From Kitasatospora sp. CB01950 (GTDB lineage Bacteria; Actinomycetota; Actinomycetes; Streptomycetales; Streptomycetaceae), in assembly GCF_001905465.1 (NCBI RefSeq), contig NZ_LISX01000011.1:155489-219488 (forward strand): a stretch of DNA of 64,000 nucleotides, read 5' to 3'. The translations under genes and the position numbers were made by a program. Positions 43,566-51,448 of the stretch are shown piece by piece. A model generated the notes under the pieces. It saw only the letters and a program-made list of their open reading frames with translations. It made no database searches and was not told the DNA's origin. Each line of letters starts with the position of its first letter. Positions within the stretch are counted from its first letter, which is position 1.

Positions 43566-44122
43566 GCCAGCTCCTTCCGCATCGCGATCCGGGCCCGGCG
43601 GGCACGGGTCTTGACCGTGCCCTCGGGCAGTCTGAGCAGGACGGCGGCCTCCCGCACGGAGAGCCCGTCCAGGACGGTGGCCTGCAGCACCGCGCGCAGC
43701 TCGGGGGCCAGACGGCGCAACGCGTCCCCCACGTCGCCGCCGACCGACGCGGCCAGCGCCTCCTCCTCGGCCGCCGGGGCGGCGGCCAGGTGGGCGGCGG
43801 CGGCCGGCGGCTCGGCGTGGTGCGCCCGGCGGCGGAAGGCGTCGACCAGACGGCGGGCCGCGATCGTCCACAGCCAGCCGACGGCGCTGCCGCCCACCAC
43901 GCTGCCGGCGAACGCGCCGGCCGCGCGCCACACCGCCAGGAAGGTCTCCTGCATCACCTCGGCGACGATCTGCTCGTCCGCACAGCGGCGGCGCAGACGC
44001 ACCGCCAGCCACGGGGCGGTGCGCCGGTACAGCTCGTCGAACGCCGCGCGGTCGCCCTTGGCGACCAGGCGGAGCAGACGTTCCTCGTCCAGCTCGTCCA
44101 GTGCTCTCCTGCGTGCTCTCAC
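43562..44122 (-). CDS. ECF-subfamily RNA polymerase sigma factor
   Basis: A 186-residue sigma factor. Region 2 reads ERLLRLVAKGDRAAFDELYRR...VMQETFLAVWRAAGAF and region 4 LRRLAPELRAVLQATVLDGLSVREAAVLLRLPEGTVKTRARRARIAMRK. Region 3 is absent, as in ECF factors. The GTG at 44122 is the most upstream credible start; no good SD precedes it, so the start could be internal. It would direct transcription of its own operon. It reads away from the inverted repeat at 44200-44328. Confidence 0.9.
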   Translation of the reverse strand: MRARRRALDELDEERLLRLVAKGDRAAFDELYRRTAPWLAVRLRRRCADEQIVAEVMQETFLAVWRAAGAFAGSVVGGSAVGWLWTIAARRLVDAFRRRAHHAEPPAAAAHLAAAPAAEEEALAASVGGDVGDALRRLAPELRAVLQATVLDGLSVREAAVLLRLPEGTVKTRARRARIAMRKELA

Positions 44123-44199
44123 ACCTGCCAGACGCGAGGGCTGACGCCCGGGTTCTCGGTTCGGCGTGATCCCCGTCACATGCACGGGGGTGCGAGTGC

Positions 44200-44328
44200 A
44201 GGAGCGCGGGGAACTGCGCGAAGCGGAAGGCACCCAACCGCAAGATCGCGATGCAGTGCTATGACCTGCACGTGATCGCGACCTTGCGGACCGGCCTTGC
44301 GCTTGTCGCGCAGTTCCCCGCGCCCCTG
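44200..44328. repeat. Long intergenic palindrome, copy 2 (inverted relative to copy 1)
   Basis: The reverse complement of this segment aligns with 39792-39920 with few differences (for example GTCATAGCACTGCA for GTCATTGTCCTGCG). Dyad arms GAGCGCGGGGAACTGCGCGA and GTCGCGCAGTTCCCCGCGCC lie at its ends, and internal arms CCGCAAGATCGCGAT and CGCGACCTTGCGG further in. It sits between the sigma start and the 3' end of the hydroxylase gene (stop at 44341). The element is a likely dispersed streptomycete repeat. Confidence 0.75.
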
Positions 44329-44340
44329 GCGGTGCTTCTC

Positions 44341-46014
44341 TCAGGCCAGGCCGGCGATCCCGCGGACGGCGACCCGCAGGGCCGCGGCCGGGTCGCCGAC
44401 GGCGCCTGTCGCGCGCCAGCCGACGAAGCCGTCCGGGCGGACCAGTGCCGCGCCGCCCGGGTGCAACCCGTACGCGGCGGGCCAGGTGGTGGGGGAGACC
44501 GGGCCGGTGGGGCGGGCGCCGGAGGGGAGGTCGGCGGGCGGGGGCTCGGGGAGGAGGTCGCCGCCGTCGCCGATCAGCAGGCAGCGCAGCGGTACGCCGG
44601 TCTGTTCGGCGACCAGGCGGGCGGCGGCCGGCCAGGCCCCGCCGCCCTCGACGGGGGCCAGCAGCAGCGGGCCGGCGGAGAACAGGTCGAGGGTGGAGAG
44701 GCGCGTCCCGGCGGCGTCGCGCAGCCACACGTGCGGGGCGCGGGTGCCGGGTTCGCCGGTGGCGGCGAAGCGCTCGGGGACGACGCCGGCCGTGGCGTCC
44801 GCGCCGATCAGCGCGCCCTCCGGGTAGCGGTAACCGAGCGCCACCGCAAGGACGTTGGTGCGCGGCCCGCCGGCGGGGGCCGCGTCGAAGCCGGGGTGCT
44901 GGTGCTCGACGGACCGGGCCGCCGCGCGGGCCGCGGTCTGCACGGCGACCGGGCGGCGCTCGCTCTCGTAGGAGTCCAGCAGCCGGGGCCCGCCCCAGCC
45001 GGCCAGGACGGCGGCGAGCTTCCAGGCCAGGTTGTGGGCGTCCTGGATGCCGGTGTTGGAACCGAACGCGCCGGTCGGCGGCATCTCGTGCGCGGCGTCC
45101 CCGACCAGGAACACCCGCCCCGCGCCGTACCGGTCCGCGACCCGTTCGGCGGCGTGCCAGGGGGCCCGGCCGGTGATCTCCACCTCCAGGTCGGGGACCC
45201 CGGCGGCGGCCCGGATGTGAGCGGTGCAGCGGGCGTCGGTGAAGTCCTCGACGCTCTCGCCGCGCTCGGGGTGCCAGGGCAGGTGGAACACCCAGTTCTC
45301 GTCGTTGTCGACCGGCAGCAGCGCGCCCGCCCCCGCCGGCTCGGTCAGGTAGCAGGCGATGAACCGCCGGTCGCCGACCACGTCCGCCAGCCGCTTGGCC
45401 CGGAAGGTGACGCTGACGTTGTGGAACAGGTCGCCGCGCCCGGACTGCCCGATGCCCAGGCGCTCCCGGACGGGACTGCGCGGACCGTCCGCGGCGATCA
45501 GATAGTCGGCCCGCACCTCGCGTTCCTCGCCGGTGGCCCGGTCCCGCAGCCGCGCCGTCACCCCATCCGGGTCCTGCTCGAAGGAGAGCAGCTCGGTGTT
45601 GAAACGGACGTCGCCCCGCCCGGCGGCGTGCCGCAGCAGCACCGGCTCCAGGTCGTTCTGGCTGCACAGGCACCACGCGGACGGACTGAACCTGGCCAGG
45701 CCCCCGCCCGGGTCGATCTCCCGGAACAGCCACTCCTGCTCGCCGCCCGACAGCGTCTCGGCCTGCAGGATGCCGTGGTTGTCGGCGAGCACCGACGCCG
45801 CCGCCCGGATGTCGTCCTCCACCCCGGCGGCGCGGAACAGCTCCATCGTGCGCAGGTTGTTCCCGCGCCCGCGCGGATGCCGGGAGGTCTCCGCGTGCCG
45901 CTCCACCAGCAGGTGCGGCACGCCGAGCCGGCCGAGGAAGAGGGACGCCGACAGCCCCACCAGGGAACCGCCCGAGACCAGGACCGGAACCCGGTCCGCC
46001 ATCTGTGTGTTCAT
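44341..46014 (-). CDS. Polyketide hydroxylase, FAD-dependent monooxygenase (whiE ORFVIII-like)
   Basis: A 557-residue flavoprotein from ATG 46014; GGAG lies 8 nt upstream. N-terminal VLVSGGSLVGLSASLFLGRL binds FAD, DYLIAADGPRSPVRERLG is the mid motif, and GRVFLVGDAAHEMPPTGAFGSNTGIQDAHNLAWKL is the C-terminal GD motif. It is of the PgaE/MtmOIV aromatic hydroxylase type with a thioredoxin-like C-terminal domain. In S. coelicolor the divergent whiE ORFVIII hydroxylates the spore-pigment polyketide and is transcribed late in spores; position and orientation are the same here. It shares a 224-nt divergent region with ORFI. Confidence 0.92.
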   Translation of the reverse strand: MNTQMADRVPVLVSGGSLVGLSASLFLGRLGVPHLLVERHAETSRHPRGRGNNLRTMELFRAAGVEDDIRAAASVLADNHGILQAETLSGGEQEWLFREIDPGGGLARFSPSAWCLCSQNDLEPVLLRHAAGRGDVRFNTELLSFEQDPDGVTARLRDRATGEEREVRADYLIAADGPRSPVRERLGIGQSGRGDLFHNVSVTFRAKRLADVVGDRRFIACYLTEPAGAGALLPVDNDENWVFHLPWHPERGESVEDFTDARCTAHIRAAAGVPDLEVEITGRAPWHAAERVADRYGAGRVFLVGDAAHEMPPTGAFGSNTGIQDAHNLAWKLAAVLAGWGGPRLLDSYESERRPVAVQTAARAAARSVEHQHPGFDAAPAGGPRTNVLAVALGYRYPEGALIGADATAGVVPERFAATGEPGTRAPHVWLRDAAGTRLSTLDLFSAGPLLLAPVEGGGAWPAAARLVAEQTGVPLRCLLIGDGGDLLPEPPPADLPSGARPTGPVSPTTWPAAYGLHPGGAALVRPDGFVGWRATGAVGDPAAALRVAVRGIAGLA

Positions 46015-46238
46015 CAGCTCTGCTCCATCCGTGCGGGGCGCTGGATACGCCGGACCCTGCATCCATCCCCCGCCGCCGACGGCCACGCAGGGTGCTTCCC
46101 TCGGATGGCCGTGAAGTCTCGCGCCCGCCCCCCACCCCCGTGACGATCGAGTGCGAACCACGCCCCGCCCGCCGAGACCGAACGGCACCGCGGCCGGCCG
46201 AGGGCCCCGGAGCGAACCAAGGACAGGATTCCGCCACC
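46015..46238. promoter_or_regulatory. Divergent promoter region of the whiE-like cluster
   Basis: This 224-nt region separates the hydroxylase from ORFI. It contains ACCCTGCATCC (46056-46066) and a related CACGCAGGGT (46084-46093), an interrupted inverted repeat. No clear -10/-35 pair was assigned. In S. coelicolor the corresponding region carries the whiEP1 and whiEP2 promoters, late-sporulation controlled, the second requiring sigma-F for ORFVIII. Confidence 0.45.
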
Positions 46239-47381
46239 ATGACCCTGCTCTCCGAACCCGAGGAGACCGCCACCGGCCGGCCCGTCGCGGGCCGGCTTCG
46301 CGTCGTCCTGATGCTCGACGTCCACGACGGCGCCCAGGACCGCTTCCTCGACGCCTACGAACTACTGCGGCATCAGGTCTCCGCCGTGCCCGGCCACGTC
46401 AGCGACCAGCTCTGCCAGTCCATCGACGACCCGTCCCGCTGGCTGATCACCAGCGAATGGGACAGCGCCGTACCGTTCCTCGCCTGGGTCGACAGCGCCG
46501 ACCACCGCGAGATGGTCAAGCCGATGCACGGCTGCGTCCGCGACACCCACTCGCTGCGCTACACCGTGCTGCGGGAGACCCACGGCGACCGCACCTTCGA
46601 CAGCGCTGCCGCGCCGCTGCGCCCCGGCGAGCACCATCCGGGCGTGCCCGCCGCCCCCCGTCCCGGGCCCGACGGCGTGGTCCGGCACGCGCTCAGCTTC
46701 GCCGTCAAGCCCGGTGCCGAGGCCAGGGCGGCCGAGTTGCTGGCCGGCTACCGCTCCCCGCAGGCCCGGGTCGACGACCGCACCCGGCTGCTGCGCACCT
46801 CGCTGTTCATGCGCGGCAACCGGATCGTGCGCTGCGTCGAAGTCGCCGGCGACCTGGTCGTCGCCCTGCGGCACGTCGCCAGGCAGCCCGAGGTGCGGGC
46901 CGTCGAGGAGGCCATCAACCCGTACCTGGAGGAGGACCGCGACCTGGACGACCCGCTGTCCGCCCGCGACTTCTTCCAGCGCGCCGCACTGCCCGCCGTC
47001 CACCACCACGCCGCGCTCAAGTCCGGCCAGGTGCAGCGGCACGCCTACCTGTACCCCGTCCGGCCCGGCTGCGGCTCGGCGCTCGCCGCACTGCTGGCCG
47101 GCGAGGACGAGCACGCCGCCGCCGACCCCGGATCGCCGCTGGTGCGCGCCACCGTCTACCGCCGCGAGGACCTGGTGGTACGGCTGGTCGACCTGCTCGC
47201 CGACCCGGCCGCCGACCCCGCCACCGCACTCGGCGTGGCCGGACCGCGCGCCGCCGCCGTGCTCGGCAAGCTCGCCGACATCCCCGCCGAACACCCCGTG
47301 CCCAGTGCCGACGGCCTGCGCCACCTGCTCGCCGAGTGCGCGATGACCCCGGTCACCGACCGCCGCTCGGCCGACACCTGA
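46239..47381 (+). CDS. SchA/CurD-like protein, whiE ORFI homologue
   Basis: A 380-residue protein from ATG 46239. It has two halves of ferredoxin-like/ABM type: RLRVVLMLDVHDGAQDRFLDAYELLRHQVSAVPGH then WLITSEWDSAVPFLAWVDS, and a second VVRHALSFAVKPGAEARAAELL with IVRCVEVAGDLVVALRHVA, followed by a C-terminal helical part. Such SchA/CurD proteins are specific to spore-pigment clusters; S. coelicolor whiE ORFI is the counterpart. Its reaction is not established. It starts the main operon. Confidence 0.88.
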   Translation: MTLLSEPEETATGRPVAGRLRVVLMLDVHDGAQDRFLDAYELLRHQVSAVPGHVSDQLCQSIDDPSRWLITSEWDSAVPFLAWVDSADHREMVKPMHGCVRDTHSLRYTVLRETHGDRTFDSAAAPLRPGEHHPGVPAAPRPGPDGVVRHALSFAVKPGAEARAAELLAGYRSPQARVDDRTRLLRTSLFMRGNRIVRCVEVAGDLVVALRHVARQPEVRAVEEAINPYLEEDRDLDDPLSARDFFQRAALPAVHHHAALKSGQVQRHAYLYPVRPGCGSALAALLAGEDEHAAADPGSPLVRATVYRREDLVVRLVDLLADPAADPATALGVAGPRAAAVLGKLADIPAEHPVPSADGLRHLLAECAMTPVTDRRSADT

Positions 47382-47423
47382 CCACCCGCCACCCACGTCC
47401 CCATGCCCGAGAGGAAGCCCACC

Positions 47424-47855
47424 GTGACCACCGAGATGCCACGAGTCGTCCACGTCGACGACGCGCCCCCGAACCGCAAGCGCGGCGGCGACCTGCGGGC
47501 CATGCTCACCCCGACGGCGGTCGGTGCGACCAGCGGATTCATGGGGGTGGCGATCGTCGAACCGGGGGAGCGGATCGGCGAGCACTACCACCCGTACTCC
47601 GAGGAGTTCGTGTTCGTGATCTCCGGCGAACTGGAAGTCGACCTGGACGGGGAGACCCGGCCGCTGCGGCCCGACCACGGGCTGATGATCCCGATCGGGA
47701 TGCGGCACCGGTTCCGCAACGTCGGCGCCGGCCAGGCCCGCATGGTCTTCCACCTCGGGCCGCTCGCGCCCCGGCCCGAACTCGGCCACGTCGACACCGA
47801 GGAGCAGAACGCCCCCGAGTCGGGGCCGCCCGAACCGGCCGGGGCGGCGTCGTGA
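47424..47855 (+). CDS. Cupin-domain protein, whiE ORFII homologue
   Basis: A 143-residue single cupin from GTG 47424 (RBS GAGGAAG 8 nt upstream); ATG 47403 is the alternative start. Motif 1 is GEHYHPYSEEFVFVISGELEV and motif 2 PDHGLMIPIGMRHRFRN, with His/His/Glu/His metal ligands. In S. coelicolor whiE ORFII and CurC/SchB occupy this place; they are thought to help ring formation or stabilisation. The stop overlaps the KS-alpha GTG by 3 nt. Confidence 0.9.
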   Translation: MTTEMPRVVHVDDAPPNRKRGGDLRAMLTPTAVGATSGFMGVAIVEPGERIGEHYHPYSEEFVFVISGELEVDLDGETRPLRPDHGLMIPIGMRHRFRNVGAGQARMVFHLGPLAPRPELGHVDTEEQNAPESGPPEPAGAAS

Positions 47856-49114
47856 ACCGCCGGGTCGCGGTCACCGGGATCGGCGTCGTGGCCCCCGGCG
47901 GCATCGGCGTCCCGCAGTTCTGGCAGCTGCTCACCGACGGCCGCACCGCCACCCGCGGCATCACGCTGTTCGACCCGGACGGCTTCCGCTCCCGGATCGC
48001 CGCCGAGTGCGACTTCGACCCCGTCGCGCACGGCCTGACCGCCGACCAGATCGCCCGCAACGACCGCTACGTGCAGTTCGCGCTGGTCGCCGCCGACGAG
48101 GCGGTCGCCGACGCCGGACTCGAACCCGCCCGCGAGGACCCGTGGCGGATCGGCGTCTCGCTCGGCACCGCCGTCGGCGGCACCACCCGCCTCGAACACG
48201 ACTACGTGCTGGTCAGCGGCCGCGGCGAGCACTGGGACGTCGACCACCGGCCCGCCGAACCCCACCTGGAGCGGGCGTTCTCCCCCTCCACACTGGCCTC
48301 CGCCGTCGCCGAACGGCTCGGCGCGCACGGCCCCGTGCAGACCGTCTCCACCGGCTGCACCTCCGGCCTGGACGCCGTCGGCTACGCCGCCCTCGCCATC
48401 GAGGACGGCCGCGCCGACGTCATCGTCGCCGGAGCCTGCGACTCGCCGATCTCCCCGATCACCGTCGCCTGCTTCGACGCCATCAAGGCCACCTCCGCCC
48501 GCAACGACGACCCCGAACACGCCTCCCGCCCGTTCGACGCGAGTCGCGACGGCTTCGTGCTCGGCGAGGGCGGCGCCGTCATCGTGCTGGAGGAATGGGA
48601 GCACGCCGAGAAGCGCGGCGCCCGGATCTACGCCGAACTCGGCGGCTTCGCCACCTTCGGCAACGCCTACCACATGACCGGCCTCACCCGGGACGGCGTG
48701 GAGATGTCCGAGGCCATCGACCGGGCCCTCGCCCACGCGAAGCTGCCCGGCGACGCCATCGACTACGTCAACGCGCACGGCTCCGGCACCAAGCAGAACG
48801 ACCGGCACGAGACCGCCGCCGTCAAACGCTCCCTCGGCGCGCACGCCCGGCGCACCCCGATGAGCTCCATCAAATCCATGGTCGGGCACTCGCTCGGCGC
48901 GATCGGCGCCATCGAACTGGTCGCCTGCACCCTCGCCCTGCACCACGGCGTGGTCCCGCCGACCGCCAACTACACCGAACGCGACCCCGAGTGCGACCTC
49001 GACTACGTCCCCCGCACCGCCCGCGAACTGCCGCTGCGCCACGTGCTGTCGGTGGGCAGCGGCTTCGGCGGCTTCCAGTCCGCGGTGGTGCTGAGCAGAG
49101 CGGAGGCGGCATGA
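47852..49114 (+). CDS. Type II PKS ketosynthase alpha (KS-alpha), whiE ORFIII homologue
   Basis: A 420-residue ketosynthase from GTG 47852, overlapping the cupin stop. The active site triad is Cys169 in VSTGCTSGLDAVGYA, His309 in NAHGSGTK and His346 in SMVGHSLGAIG. It elongates an ACP-bound chain with malonyl units as heterodimer with KS-beta. Blocks such as VTGIGVVAPGGIG are typical of the spore-pigment clade. It forms an overlapping pair with the CLF gene (ATGA). Confidence 0.96.
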   Translation: MNRRVAVTGIGVVAPGGIGVPQFWQLLTDGRTATRGITLFDPDGFRSRIAAECDFDPVAHGLTADQIARNDRYVQFALVAADEAVADAGLEPAREDPWRIGVSLGTAVGGTTRLEHDYVLVSGRGEHWDVDHRPAEPHLERAFSPSTLASAVAERLGAHGPVQTVSTGCTSGLDAVGYAALAIEDGRADVIVAGACDSPISPITVACFDAIKATSARNDDPEHASRPFDASRDGFVLGEGGAVIVLEEWEHAEKRGARIYAELGGFATFGNAYHMTGLTRDGVEMSEAIDRALAHAKLPGDAIDYVNAHGSGTKQNDRHETAAVKRSLGAHARRTPMSSIKSMVGHSLGAIGAIELVACTLALHHGVVPPTANYTERDPECDLDYVPRTARELPLRHVLSVGSGFGGFQSAVVLSRAEAA

Positions 49115-50334
49115 GCCCCACCCGCAGCGCGGTGATCACCGGCGTCGGCGTGGTCTCCCCGCAGGGCATCGGCGCCGACGACTACTGGAAGGCGCTCTGC
49201 CAGGGCCGTTCCGCGCTCGCCCGGATCGACCGCGAAGGCTGCGAGAACCTGCCGCTGCGGATCGCCGGCCTGGTGCGCGGCTTCGACGCCGAGGAGTACG
49301 TCGAGCCGCGCTACCTCGTCCAGACCGACCGGTTCACGCACTTCGCGATGGCCGCCGCCGAACTCGCCATGACCGACGCCGGCCTGACACCCCAACCGGA
49401 CGACCCGTTCCAGGTCGCGGTGGTCACCGCGGCCGGCTCCGGCGGCGGCGAGTTCGGCCAGCGCGAACTCCAGCACCTGTGGGCCGAGGGACCCCGCCAC
49501 GTCGGCCCCTACCAGTCGATCGCCTGGTTCTACGCCGCCTCCACCGGCCAGATCTCCATCCGCGGCGGCTTCAAGGGCCCCTGCGGGGTGGTCGCCTCCG
49601 ACGAGGCCGGCGGCCTCGACGCCCTCGCGCACGCCGCCCGCGCCGTCGGCCGCGGCACCGACGCCGTGCTGGCCGGCGCCGCCGAAGCGCCGATCGCCCC
49701 CTACTCGATGGTCTGCCAGCTCGGCTACCCCGGACTGTCCACCACCGACGACCCCGACCGCGCCTACCGACCGTTCGGCTCCGACGCGGCCGGCTTCGTC
49801 CCCGCCGAGGGCGGCGCGATGTTCGTCGTCGAGGACGCCTCCACCGCCCGCCGGCGCGGCGCCCGCACCCGGGCCCGGATCGCCGGACACACCGCCACCT
49901 TCACCGGCGCCGCCCGCTGGGCCGACAGCCGCGAAGGACTCGCCCACGCCGTCCGCGGCGCCCTCGCCGAGGCGCACTGCGCACCCGACGAGATCGACGT
50001 GGTCTTCGCCGACGCCCTCGGCGTCCCCGAGGCCGACCGCGCCGAAGCCCTCGCGCTCGCCGACGCCCTCGGCGAACACGCCGAACGCGTCCCCGTCACC
50101 GCCCCCAAGGCCGGATTCGGCCGCGCCCACTGCGGCGCCCCCGCGCTCGACGTCGCCGCCGCCGTGCTCGCCCTCGAACAGGGCCTGATCCCGCCCACCC
50201 CGCACACCGAGGACTGCCCGTACGGCCTCGACCTGGTCATAGGCCACCCGCGGCCCGCCGAACTGCGCACCGCCCTGGTGCTCAGCCGCGGCCTGATGGG
50301 CTCCAACACCGCCCTGGTACTGCGCCGGGCCTGA
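49111..50334 (+). CDS. Type II PKS chain-length factor (KS-beta), whiE ORFIV homologue
   Basis: A 407-residue KS homologue from ATG 49111 with GGAGG 4-5 nt upstream. The active-site Cys of ketosynthases is replaced; the site reads VVASDEAGGLDAL with Glu165 at the position where the best-known CLFs (for example actinorhodin VVAEQAGGLDA) carry Gln. It sets chain length and primes by malonyl-ACP decarboxylation. Glu in place of Gln may be a property of spore-pigment CLFs, or specific to this strain; I could not check. Confidence 0.95.
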   Translation: MSPTRSAVITGVGVVSPQGIGADDYWKALCQGRSALARIDREGCENLPLRIAGLVRGFDAEEYVEPRYLVQTDRFTHFAMAAAELAMTDAGLTPQPDDPFQVAVVTAAGSGGGEFGQRELQHLWAEGPRHVGPYQSIAWFYAASTGQISIRGGFKGPCGVVASDEAGGLDALAHAARAVGRGTDAVLAGAAEAPIAPYSMVCQLGYPGLSTTDDPDRAYRPFGSDAAGFVPAEGGAMFVVEDASTARRRGARTRARIAGHTATFTGAARWADSREGLAHAVRGALAEAHCAPDEIDVVFADALGVPEADRAEALALADALGEHAERVPVTAPKAGFGRAHCGAPALDVAAAVLALEQGLIPPTPHTEDCPYGLDLVIGHPRPAELRTALVLSRGLMGSNTALVLRRA

Positions 50335-50361
50335 CCGCCACCCCACCGCAAGGAGCAACAG

Positions 50362-50616
50362 ATGGCATCCGAGATCACCTACGAGGAACTCGCCACCCTG
50401 ATCAAGGCCCGGGCCGGCGTCCAGGTCACCGTGGACGAACTCGCCGACCCGGGCTGCATGTTCCTCGACCTCGGCGTCGACTCGCTGGGGGTGCTCGGCG
50501 TCCTCTCCGACCTGGAGAACCGCTACGGCGTCTCCATCGACTCCTCCGACCTGCTCGGGCGTCCCGTCGCCGAGTTCCTGCAGACCGTCAACTCCACCGT
50601 GAAAGCTGGTGCCTGA
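50362..50616 (+). CDS. Acyl carrier protein of the spore-pigment PKS (whiE ORFV-like)
   Basis: An 84-residue ACP from ATG 50362 with RBS AAGGAG. The phosphopantetheine attachment site is Ser41 in LGVDSLGVLG. Four-helix ACP pattern is clear. It carries the growing polyketide chain between the KS dimer and cyclases. Confidence 0.95.
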   Translation: MASEITYEELATLIKARAGVQVTVDELADPGCMFLDLGVDSLGVLGVLSDLENRYGVSIDSSDLLGRPVAEFLQTVNSTVKAGA

Positions 50617-50617
50617 G

Positions 50618-51076
50618 ATGCCCGGACACACCGACAACACCATCCTCATCAACGCCCCCGTCGACCTGGTCTGGGACATGACCAACGACCTGGAGCAGTG
50701 GCCCCAGCTGTTCAGCGAGTACGCCTCCGTCGAGGTCCTCGACCGGCAGGGCCAACTGGTGCGGTTCCGGCTCACCATGCACCCCGACGAGAACGGCCAG
50801 GTGTGGAGCTGGGTCTCCGAACGCGAGACCGACCGCGACGCGCTCGCCGTCCGCGCCCGCCGCGTCGAACCCGGCCCGTTCGAATTCATGGAGATCCGCT
50901 GGGAGTACGAGGACCTCCCGAAGAGCACCCGGATGCGCTGGATCCAGGACTTCGCGATGAAGCCCACCGCGCCCGTCGACGACCTCTGGATGACCGACCG
51001 GATCGACCAGAACTCCAAGATCCAGATGGAGCTGATCCGCGCCAAGGTCGAACACCGCGCCGGCGCGGCCGGATGA
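50618..51076 (+). CDS. Aromatase/cyclase (SRPBCC fold, whiE ORFVI-like)
   Basis: A 152-residue START/SRPBCC protein from ATG 50618, 1 nt after the ACP stop. Blocks NTILINAPVDLVWDMTNDLEQWPQLF, then WSWVSERETD and MRWIQDFAMKP, match mono-domain TcmN-type aromatase/cyclases of spore-pigment clusters. It folds the nascent chain and directs first-ring cyclisation. The stop overlaps the next start. Confidence 0.93.
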   Translation: MPGHTDNTILINAPVDLVWDMTNDLEQWPQLFSEYASVEVLDRQGQLVRFRLTMHPDENGQVWSWVSERETDRDALAVRARRVEPGPFEFMEIRWEYEDLPKSTRMRWIQDFAMKPTAPVDDLWMTDRIDQNSKIQMELIRAKVEHRAGAAG

Positions 51077-51402
51077 CCGGCATGCACCGCACCCTGATCG
51101 TCGCCCGGATGAAACCCGGCACCGCCGACCACATCGCCGGCGTCTTCGCCGACTCCGACCGCGGCGCCCTGCCCGGCCTGATCGGCGTCAGCGGCCGCAG
51201 CCTGTTCCAGTTCGGCGACGTCTACCTGCACCTGATCGAGTCCGAGCGCCCCGCCGGACCCGAGGTCGCCAAGTACGCCGACCACCCCGAGTTCCGCGAC
51301 GTCAGCGAACGGCTCGCCGTCTACGTCGACGCCTACGACCCGGCGACCTGGCGCAGCCCCAAGGACGCCATGGCCCACGAGTTCTACCGCTGGGAGCGCT
51401 GA
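51073..51402 (+). CDS. TcmI-family polyketide cyclase (whiE ORFVII-like)
   Basis: A 109-residue dimeric alpha-beta barrel protein from ATG 51073, overlapping the ARO/CYC stop (ATGA). HRTLIVARMKPGTADHIAGVFADSD is the characteristic N-terminus, and FGDVYLHLIESE and DAMAHEFYRW complete the family pattern. It closes later rings of the pigment. It is the last gene of the canonical whiE set. Confidence 0.93.
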   Translation: MTGMHRTLIVARMKPGTADHIAGVFADSDRGALPGLIGVSGRSLFQFGDVYLHLIESERPAGPEVAKYADHPEFRDVSERLAVYVDAYDPATWRSPKDAMAHEFYRWER

Positions 51403-51448
51403 ACACCCGCACCACCACAGGGAATTGCACAGAGAAGGGAGAGCCGCC

